Positions 12,222-16,932 of a DNA stretch of 16,932 nucleotides are shown here, piece by piece. A program made the translations under genes and the position numbers. Location of the stretch: positions 1-16,932 of the forward strand of contig JAFLCF010000095.1 of the NCBI GenBank assembly GCA_017303735.1. The letters run 5' to 3'. The notes under the pieces are model-generated. The model was not told the origin of the DNA. It searched no databases and saw nothing but the letters and a program-made list of their open reading frames with translations. Position 1 is the stretch's first letter, and each line of letters opens with the position of its first letter. This DNA comes from Anaerolineae bacterium. Lineage in GTDB: Bacteria > Chloroflexota > Anaerolineae > Anaerolineales > Villigracilaceae.

Positions 12222-13240
12222 TCTTTTCTTATCAGATTATTTTCATTCCAATCAAAGTGCTTAAAATCAATTAGAGGTGGCTGAAAGCCTATTTCTCCTT
12301 TTATTTCTATCGGGTTTAATTTCTTTTCAAAACGAATTATTTGAGAATATGGATATATTCTGGTTTCATCTTCAAAGTCAAAAATCAAGTCCAAAGACAC
12401 ACCTATTTGAACAACAGAATAATCTTCACTAGTTTTTTCTGGAGTGACAATCTGAATGTTTCCTTCACAACTATGAAACTCAATAGCGAGCCCGCTATTA
12501 TCCCACCCCATTTGGACAATTTCATTTAATTCAAAACTTTCATCATCATAAGATAATATAGGCTTTTCTCGAACGGGATCAGAAGGCCAAGGATTATCTA
12601 GGTTTATTAGATTTTTTTCATGCCACCGAAAATGGAATGTTTCTTTATCTTCATTGTATTTCTCAACAAGACTGCCATCTTGTAAAAATACAACTAGCCG
12701 CTTTAATTTTGCTCTACAATCCATAATCGACTTACTGTTTTTATTTTTTATTACTAAATTGACTCTTTTTCCATATCCTTCCACTACAGGGGATAGCATC
12801 AATCTCACATTCTTCTTGTTATCCTTAATCTCTCTTATTTCTTGCTCGAATTTAGAAATGATTAAGTCTTTTTCCTCAATCGTATTTTCCATTTCTCTTT
12901 GCAAAGAAGAATGTCTATCTAGCTGTTTGTTATGTTCAAAAACATATTGTTTACGTATATAAGCCAAATATATTGCTGTGTATACGAACCCAAAAACTAA
13001 TGCAGTAATAAAAGCTATTATCATTGAACCACTTCCCCAAAATGAAACCCAACTTCTTGGTCTTTCAATAATTGCTACATATATTGCTCCGACAAGAAAT
13101 GCAAATATAACAATTGTAAAAAGAGCATCCCAAAAAGAACGCTCTTTCTTGAATTTATTCCATGATTCAGTAACAATTATTTTATGATATTCTTTAAAAG
13201 ATAGTGGCTTGAGATTGATTTTTTCACTCATATTCCTCAT
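12218..13240 (-). CDS. A+T-rich membrane protein of unknown function splitting the pxp cluster
   Basis: I do not recognise this 340-residue protein. It has a cytoplasmic basic start, two membrane spans (about residues 40-59 and 71-93), a charged coiled-coil-like helix (about 103-142) and a large C-terminal domain with alternating hydrophobic strands (about 145-335) rich in Trp, Asp and Glu. Base composition and codon use are visibly A+T-rich, unlike every neighbour, and it runs against the pxp genes, so it looks recently acquired. The ATG at 13240 is preceded by GAGG with short spacing; an alternative ATG at 13231 is three codons inside. Its topology of two helices, coiled coil and soluble domain is compatible with a signalling or defence membrane protein, but nothing in the sequence proves this. 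Confidence 0.75.
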   Translation of the reverse strand: MRNMSEKINLKPLSFKEYHKIIVTESWNKFKKERSFWDALFTIVIFAFLVGAIYVAIIERPRSWVSFWGSGSMIIAFITALVFGFVYTAIYLAYIRKQYVFEHNKQLDRHSSLQREMENTIEEKDLIISKFEQEIREIKDNKKNVRLMLSPVVEGYGKRVNLVIKNKNSKSIMDCRAKLKRLVVFLQDGSLVEKYNEDKETFHFRWHEKNLINLDNPWPSDPVREKPILSYDDESFELNEIVQMGWDNSGLAIEFHSCEGNIQIVTPEKTSEDYSVVQIGVSLDLIFDFEDETRIYPYSQIIRFEKKLNPIEIKGEIGFQPPLIDFKHFDWNENNLIRKD

Positions 13241-13319
13241 TGTACCTCACTCAAAACAAGTAAAAAATACGCAAAAGATTTTTTTGATTTTTCACTCAAA
13301 ACCCTGAAATGCTCATCTT

Positions 13320-14027
13320 ATGAAAATCGACCTCAACTGTGATCTCGGTGAAGGGATTGGCAATGATGAAGCCATCATGCCGTATATCACCTCCGCCAAC
13401 ATCGCCTGCGGATACCATGCGGGGGATGAACAGACTATGCGTGAGACTCTGCGGCTGGCAAAGCGTTTCGGCGTGAATGCGGGTGCGCACCCAAGCTGGG
13501 ATGACCGTGAGAATTTTGGGCGCAAAGAAATGGACGTTTCTCCCACAGAAGCAGAGAAGTTAGTCTTTGAGCAAATTCAAATTCTGGCGGCAATTGCAAA
13601 AGAAGAAGGCGTGACGTTGACACATGTCAAACCGCATGGGGCGTTGTATAACCAGTCTGCAAAGGATGTTGAACTTGCAAGCGCGATTGCACGAGCAGTA
13701 AAAACATACAGCGTGGATTTAATTTTGGTTGGGCTGGCAGGCTCAAGGTCGCTTGAGGCGGGGCGGGAGATGGGAGTCAGAGTCGCGGCGGAGGGATTCC
13801 CTGATAGAGGCTATAACGCCGACGGGTCGTTGATGTCCCGCCTTCTTCCGAGGGCATTAATTGAATCGCCGGAGGAAGTGGCAAGGCATGCGATTGAGTT
13901 GGTGAAAACGGGGAAGATGGATACGCTATGTTTGCATGGAGATCACCCGAATGCTGGTGAAAATGCAAAGATGTTGAGGGATGTTTTGGAAAAGAATGGG
14001 ATTGAAGTATTGAGTTTTAAAAAGTGA
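13320..14027 (+). CDS. pxpA: 5-oxoprolinase subunit A (LamB/YcsF family)
   Basis: This 235-residue protein is the PxpA (LamB/YcsF) subunit of 5-oxoprolinase. Family motifs are MKIDLNCDLGEGIG at the start, SANIACGYHAGD at 25-36, AGAHPSWDD (54-62) with FGRKEM, THVKPHGALYN at about 100-110 and FPDRGYNADGSL further on. It is slightly shorter than many relatives (about 250). No Shine-Dalgarno or clear promoter is visible in the 79 bases before it, which fits a gene that once followed pxpC directly. The stop codon lies inside a 33-base palindrome. The plus-strand cluster pxpB, pxpC, pxpA is interrupted by the A+T-rich gene at 12218-13240. Confidence 0.93.
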   Translation: MKIDLNCDLGEGIGNDEAIMPYITSANIACGYHAGDEQTMRETLRLAKRFGVNAGAHPSWDDRENFGRKEMDVSPTEAEKLVFEQIQILAAIAKEEGVTLTHVKPHGALYNQSAKDVELASAIARAVKTYSVDLILVGLAGSRSLEAGREMGVRVAAEGFPDRGYNADGSLMSRLLPRALIESPEEVARHAIELVKTGKMDTLCLHGDHPNAGENAKMLRDVLEKNGIEVLSFKK

Positions 14028-14054
14028 CAGTCACCTTGAAGGTGACTGTCACTT
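14018..14054 (-). terminator. 33-base palindrome at the pxpA stop, terminator for the minus-strand gene
   Basis: AAGTGACAGTCACC (14022-14035) pairs perfectly with GGTGACTGTCACTT (14041-14054) around TTGAA. Each arm also contains its own small inverted repeat, GTGAC/GTCAC. On the minus strand it is followed by TTTTTAAAA, so it can terminate the zinc-ribbon gene. On the plus strand there is no T tail. The left arm includes the pxpA TGA. Confidence 0.8.
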
Positions 14055-14058
14055 GACA

Positions 14059-15378
14059 TTAATCATTCAAAAGGTCAGCAAGAAAATCGAACAAGCCGCC
14101 GTGCTCTTCATCTTTATCAGGCAGGTCACTGGCAACCTCGCCGCTTTGACCGTTGATAAGCACGATGTGTTCACGACCATCGAAGTGAAGTTCGGTCATC
14201 CACACGGGCAGAAGAATCAACTTGAACGACTCGACCAACATACTAGCAGACGATGTGCGGGTGAGTGTGATATTGCCCAGCAGATGCGGCATTTGCTTTT
14301 TTATTTTTTTGAACGCCATGCTGCGTGCATCGAGCGAGGCATCTGCCATGGGCACATCATATAGCTCAGCAAGCCAACTGGCGAGATAACGCGGATCATA
14401 TTCTCGAAGCGCAGAAAGGTTGAAGGTTGGCAGCAGCTTCATAAAAACTTGAGAAAGTTTTTTAGAAGCCGGAAGCGCAAGGTCGTTCACGATCACGGGG
14501 TATTTATCATCTACACGTGTTACTTTGCGTTCGCGTTCACCCGTAAAAAGATTCTGCTCGTATTCAACGACTTCGCCCGAATAATCGATCTCGCCGCCAA
14601 GGTCAAACGTCCACATGGGCAGATACACACCGCGAGGCAGATCCACTTTCTTTTCAGGCTTGATATGATTGCGCCCAACCCAATCGATCAAGATTTGAGT
14701 AGCGCGTTTTTGATCAATAGCAAAAGGCAAAATGGAATTGGGTGCGATCACGTCGCTGGTCTTTTCGTAATCCACTACATGCGGCGAATTACAGTAGGCA
14801 CAATTCGAAGAGATCTGATTCGGCGGCAAAATAAATTCAGCGCCGCAGCCATTGCAATGAAAGACCTGTTCCTGTAAGGGCTTGCCATGTCCCTTCATGG
14901 TTGCCATGGCAATGATGAAGTCTTTTTCGTTTTCGGCTCCGCTATTGGCACCTAAAGGATTTTGGCGCGTGCAATAATCACAAACCAAACCGGAACCATC
15001 TGGAGAGAATGCCATGCGCCCGCCGCATTTGGGGCACATGAACCGATCCGCTTTTGATTCGCGCAACCCATCTGGCGCAGCAGGAAGTTGATCGGGGTTG
15101 ATCACATCGCCTGCTTTGAGCTTGCCATCTAAAATGGCGAGTGCGCGGCGTGCACGAGTGTGATGCAGATCATGCGAAAGACAATTTTCCAATGCCTTGC
15201 GTTTTTCAACCGGGTCATCGGTCACTTCGCTCATCCAAAACCAGGCTTCCGCCTGCACATCATGAGAGCCTGCCATGTAAATGGCACGGTCTAAGTATCG
15301 GCGCGCTGAGTCTTTGCTGCCAGTCTTGGCGTCGATGATGCCTGAACGAAGGAGTTCTTTTGCGTAGTCGCTGCTCAT
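14059..15378 (-). CDS. Double zinc-ribbon protein with helical-repeat N-terminus, unknown function
   Basis: This 439-residue protein begins with a helical, TPR-like region (about 1-95, including AEAWFWMSEVTDDPVEKRKA). Two zinc ribbons follow: Cys115/118/133/136 (CPKC...CDYC) and Cys175/178/193/196 (CNGC...CAYC). The C-terminal half (about 205-425) contains ILPFAIDQKRATQILIDWV and GVYLPMWTFDLGGEIDYSGE, a pattern shared with TFIIB-type zinc-ribbon hypothetical proteins in bacteria. There is no signal peptide or membrane span. The ATG at 15378 was preferred over one at 15402 because the earlier one lies inside a simple repeat and the folP end. There is no Shine-Dalgarno; the folP stop is 10 bases upstream, so they share a transcript. 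Function is unknown. Confidence 0.8.
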   Translation of the reverse strand: MSSDYAKELLRSGIIDAKTGSKDSARRYLDRAIYMAGSHDVQAEAWFWMSEVTDDPVEKRKALENCLSHDLHHTRARRALAILDGKLKAGDVINPDQLPAAPDGLRESKADRFMCPKCGGRMAFSPDGSGLVCDYCTRQNPLGANSGAENEKDFIIAMATMKGHGKPLQEQVFHCNGCGAEFILPPNQISSNCAYCNSPHVVDYEKTSDVIAPNSILPFAIDQKRATQILIDWVGRNHIKPEKKVDLPRGVYLPMWTFDLGGEIDYSGEVVEYEQNLFTGERERKVTRVDDKYPVIVNDLALPASKKLSQVFMKLLPTFNLSALREYDPRYLASWLAELYDVPMADASLDARSMAFKKIKKQMPHLLGNITLTRTSSASMLVESFKLILLPVWMTELHFDGREHIVLINGQSGEVASDLPDKDEEHGGLFDFLADLLND

Positions 15379-15382
15379 AATA

Positions 15383-15405
15383 GGGTAATTAGTGATTGGC
15401 AATTG
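15383..15405 (-). repeat. CCAATCA-type simple repeat over the folP stop codon
   Basis: Read on the minus strand, CAATTGCCAATCACTAAT followed by TACCC encodes the last FolP residues (SIANH), contains its TAA and forms the spacer to the next gene. It closely matches the repeat at 10193-10221 within the methyltransferase gene. Confidence 0.65.
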
Positions 15406-16291
15406 AGGGACGTACGATCGCGTCGGTCATCTTTGCCACACGCGACATCTCTTTCACATCATGCACGCGGATGATGTCTGCACCACGAGTAATGCCCACT
15501 GCCACCGTCGCGGCTGTGCCTTCCACACGTTGTTCAGGAGGCAAATCCAGTGTGAAACCAATGAATGATTTTCTGGATGTCCCCAAGAGGATGGGATACC
15601 CCAACAAGCGGATCTCTCCAAGTCGGTTGATCAGCTCGAGGTTGTGTTCACGCTTCTTTCCAAAGCCGATGCCTGGGTCGAGCAAAATGATCTTTTCTTC
15701 CACCCCAGCCTTGAGTGCGATATCCACGCTGGCGAGTAATTCTCGTTTTACATCATCGAGCAAGTTATCGTATTCTGCGCCAAGATACGTTCCACCCAGT
15801 TTTTCACGCACTTCCACACTGGCGGGATTGCTACGGTTGTGCATCAAGATCACCGGCGCTTTATGCTTCGCCGCCACAGATGCGAGTTCAGCATCTGCAC
15901 GGAAGCCCCACACATCGTTGATGATGTTCGCGCCTGCAAGAATTGCCGCCTCAGCGACTTTTGCTTTATAGGTGTCAATGGAAATTAAAACTTGCGGAAA
16001 GTTCCTGCGCAATTCTTCAATGACGGGAATGACGCGTTCCAGCTCTTCTTCAGCATTCACGGGAGCAGAACCCGGTCGCGTCGACTCGCCGCCTACATCG
16101 AGAATGTCCGCGCCATAGAGGATGAATTCGCGTGCCTGTTCCACCGCCGATTTGACCACATCCCCTTTGGCGATGATGCCATCCCCAGAAAACGAATCGG
16201 GAGTCACATTCAAGATTCCCATCACATAGGTGCGGGAACCCCAATCGAATGTAAAACTCCCGATTTGAAGTGTTGTTGATTTCATTATCAT
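15389..16291 (-). CDS. folP: Dihydropteroate synthase
   Basis: This enzyme joins p-aminobenzoate to 6-hydroxymethyl-dihydropterin pyrophosphate in folate synthesis and is the sulfonamide target. Signature segments are VMGILNVTPDSFSGDG, DVGGESTRPGS, ISIDTYKA, NDVWGF, ILLDPGIGFGKK, GTSRKSFIG and the closing RVHDV. The start is uncertain. ATG codons at 16291 and 16285 (MIMKS and MKS) directly precede the conserved region and give about 300 residues, the family norm. An upstream ATG at 16339 overlaps the previous stop as TAATG, which would suggest coupling, but its extra 16 codons are made from a perfect terminator-like hairpin. I chose 16291. The GDG after SFS differs from the usual SFSDGG order. 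The zinc-ribbon gene follows 10 bases later. Confidence 0.93.
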   Translation of the reverse strand: MIMKSTTLQIGSFTFDWGSRTYVMGILNVTPDSFSGDGIIAKGDVVKSAVEQAREFILYGADILDVGGESTRPGSAPVNAEEELERVIPVIEELRRNFPQVLISIDTYKAKVAEAAILAGANIINDVWGFRADAELASVAAKHKAPVILMHNRSNPASVEVREKLGGTYLGAEYDNLLDDVKRELLASVDIALKAGVEEKIILLDPGIGFGKKREHNLELINRLGEIRLLGYPILLGTSRKSFIGFTLDLPPEQRVEGTAATVAVGITRGADIIRVHDVKEMSRVAKMTDAIVRPSIANH

Positions 16292-16327
16292 AAAAATGCT
16301 CTCGAAGGGGCTAAGCCCTTCGAGAGC
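16292..16327 (-). terminator. Terminator or attenuator-like hairpin just upstream of folP
   Basis: On the minus strand a 12-bp perfect stem (GCTCTCGAAGGG with CCCTTCGAGAGC; plus-strand 16298-16309 and 16316-16327) with a 6-base loop is followed by ATTTTT. The T run is directly adjacent to the folP ATG at 16291. It should end, or partly end, transcription from the STAS-like gene. Confidence 0.75.
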
Positions 16328-16338
16328 GAGGATGTACA

Positions 16339-16761
16339 TTACGCGATCTGATCCAACGGACGAGCCAGCCAGGCTTCGGCATCATTGATGTCGGTGAATA
16401 TCTTCATCGCCGCCGCAGACTCAGTGTCTGCCAATGCTGCCACCTTGCGGATTCCATCAGCCACAGATTCACTTGCCACCACCACCGCCACACGGATATT
16501 CCGGGCAGAAGGGTCACTATTGGCTTCCACTGCCATGCGAACCGCCTTCTCAGGAATGTCCTTCACAGATCGCAGATCGTATAAATTGCGTGTGCGGCGG
16601 TCTGCGCCAAGGAGATGGTCAAGGGCAAATTGATGCCAGTGTTCCATCGTTGCATCAGAAAGGTCGGTAAACGTAAGGGTCATGCCACCATCGCCGCGTC
16701 GGACGACTGAGTAGCCTATGCCGGGGGTATCTGTCCAGTTGAGAGGTTTGGGGTCGCTCAT
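16339..16761 (-). CDS. SpoIIAA/STAS-like protein
   Basis: This 140-residue soluble protein resembles the SpoIIAA-like (STAS-fold) family. The pattern is alternating strands and helices: MTLTFTDLSD, RNLYDLRSVKDI, IRVAVVVASESVADGIRKV, and the closing MKIFTDINDAEAWL typical of this family's last helix. Such proteins bind partners or lipids and are often of unknown role; a phosphorylatable Ser like that of true anti-sigma antagonists is not evident. The ATG at 16761 is preceded by AGGAGA about 7 bases upstream. A -10 TATAAT lies at plus 16788-16793. Its TAA overlaps a possible upstream folP ATG, and a hairpin follows. It is divergent from tRNA-Val(TAC). Confidence 0.7.
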   Translation of the reverse strand: MSDPKPLNWTDTPGIGYSVVRRGDGGMTLTFTDLSDATMEHWHQFALDHLLGADRRTRNLYDLRSVKDIPEKAVRMAVEANSDPSARNIRVAVVVASESVADGIRKVAALADTESAAAMKIFTDINDAEAWLARPLDQIA

Positions 16762-16787
16762 GAGTGATCTCCTATTTTTATGATTCC

Positions 16788-16793
16788 ATTATA
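16788..16793 (-). promoter_or_regulatory. -10 element of the STAS-like gene
   Basis: TATAAT on the minus strand, preceded by GGG, lies 26 bases before the ATG, leaving room for the AGGAGA ribosome site. No good -35 box is seen at 16-18 bases. Confidence 0.55.
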
Positions 16794-16840
16794 CCCATCG
16801 CGGCTGAAAATTTGTTTCCTGCAATTTTGTAATCACGTGC

Positions 16841-16846
16841 TATAAT
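16841..16846 (+). promoter_or_regulatory. -10 element of tRNA-Val(TAC)
   Basis: A perfect TATAAT ends 10 bases before the mature tRNA 5' end. The -35 region (CTGCAA with a 16-base spacer) is weak. Confidence 0.6.
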
Positions 16847-16856
16847 GCGCCTCGTT

Positions 16857-16930
16857 GGGTGCTTAGCTCAGTTGGTTAGAGCACCTCGTTTACACCGAGG
16901 GTGTCGGGGGTTCGAGTCCCTCAGCGCCCA
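16857..16930 (+). tRNA. tRNA-Val (anticodon TAC)
   Basis: The sequence folds into a full 74-base cloverleaf: acceptor GGGTGCT/AGCGCCC, D arm GCTC/GAGC, anticodon stem CCTCG/CGAGG with loop TTTACAC, and T arm GGGGG/CCCTC with loop TTCGAGT. Anticodon TAC reads valine GUA and GUG. The discriminator is A; the two bases after it (CA) reach the window end, so an encoded CCA is not evident. Confidence 0.96.
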
Positions 16931-16932
16931 CA

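Noticed and set aside
12218..13240. Transposase or integrase gene as the cause of the pxp split
   Set aside because: The protein has two membrane helices and a coiled coil and shows no DDE, serine or tyrosine recombinase motif.
14449..14877. 142-codon open frame opposite the zinc-ribbon gene
   Set aside because: It mirrors the zinc-ribbon gene, lacks a start signal and has no domain pattern.
16298..16327. Insertion-sequence terminal inverted repeat near folP
   Set aside because: The arms are only 6 bases apart and are followed by a T run, so a terminator explains it.

Overview
The window looks like a chromosomal stretch from a member of the Chloroflexota, most likely Anaerolineae. That assignment is inferred from the gene set and style: a MeaB GTPase, a sortase with a long cytoplasmic N-terminus, a T-box-controlled thrS, a pxp (5-oxoprolinase) cluster, many starts without a Shine-Dalgarno sequence, and short intergenic simple-sequence repeats. 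No rRNA or phylogenetic marker was tested. Almost every gene is housekeeping or metabolic. I see no prophage, CRISPR array, transposase or integrase.

Layout. Bases 1-4336, plus strand: a terminator from an upstream gene, then meaB, a GNAT acetyltransferase (ATGA overlap), prs, mutM and a membrane-anchored coiled-coil protein, closed by a strong bidirectional terminator. Bases 4349-7260, minus strand: a cytochrome b561-type membrane protein, then thrS. ThrRS lacks the N-terminal TGS domain and is preceded by a complete T-box leader, with a 20-codon upstream ORF between leader and gene. Bases 7254-8089: a plus-strand HTH protein with a LAGLIDADG-like domain, divergent from thrS, then a shared terminator and a minus-strand tRNA-Val(GAC). 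Bases 8151-9313: a sortase followed by a 56-residue single-pass membrane protein missed by length cut-offs.

Bases 9395-14027, plus strand: a RlmD/RumA-type RNA uracil methyltransferase, pxpB, pxpC, and pxpA. An A+T-rich, opposite-strand membrane protein gene sits between pxpC and pxpA and splits the cluster. PxpA, PxpB and PxpC together make the ATP-dependent 5-oxoprolinase that recycles pyroglutamate to glutamate. Bases 14022-16793, minus strand: a SpoIIAA/STAS-like protein, folP (dihydropteroate synthase) and a double zinc-ribbon protein, ending in a perfect palindrome at the pxpA stop codon. The window closes with a plus-strand tRNA-Val(TAC).

The points most worth a second look are the thrS leader (T-box, internal 14-bp tandem duplication, in-frame uORF), the A+T-rich gene inside the pxp cluster with a 6-bp direct repeat at its two edges, a set of apparently leaderless genes, and an intergenic-type simple repeat that recurs both inside the methyltransferase coding region and over the folP stop codon.
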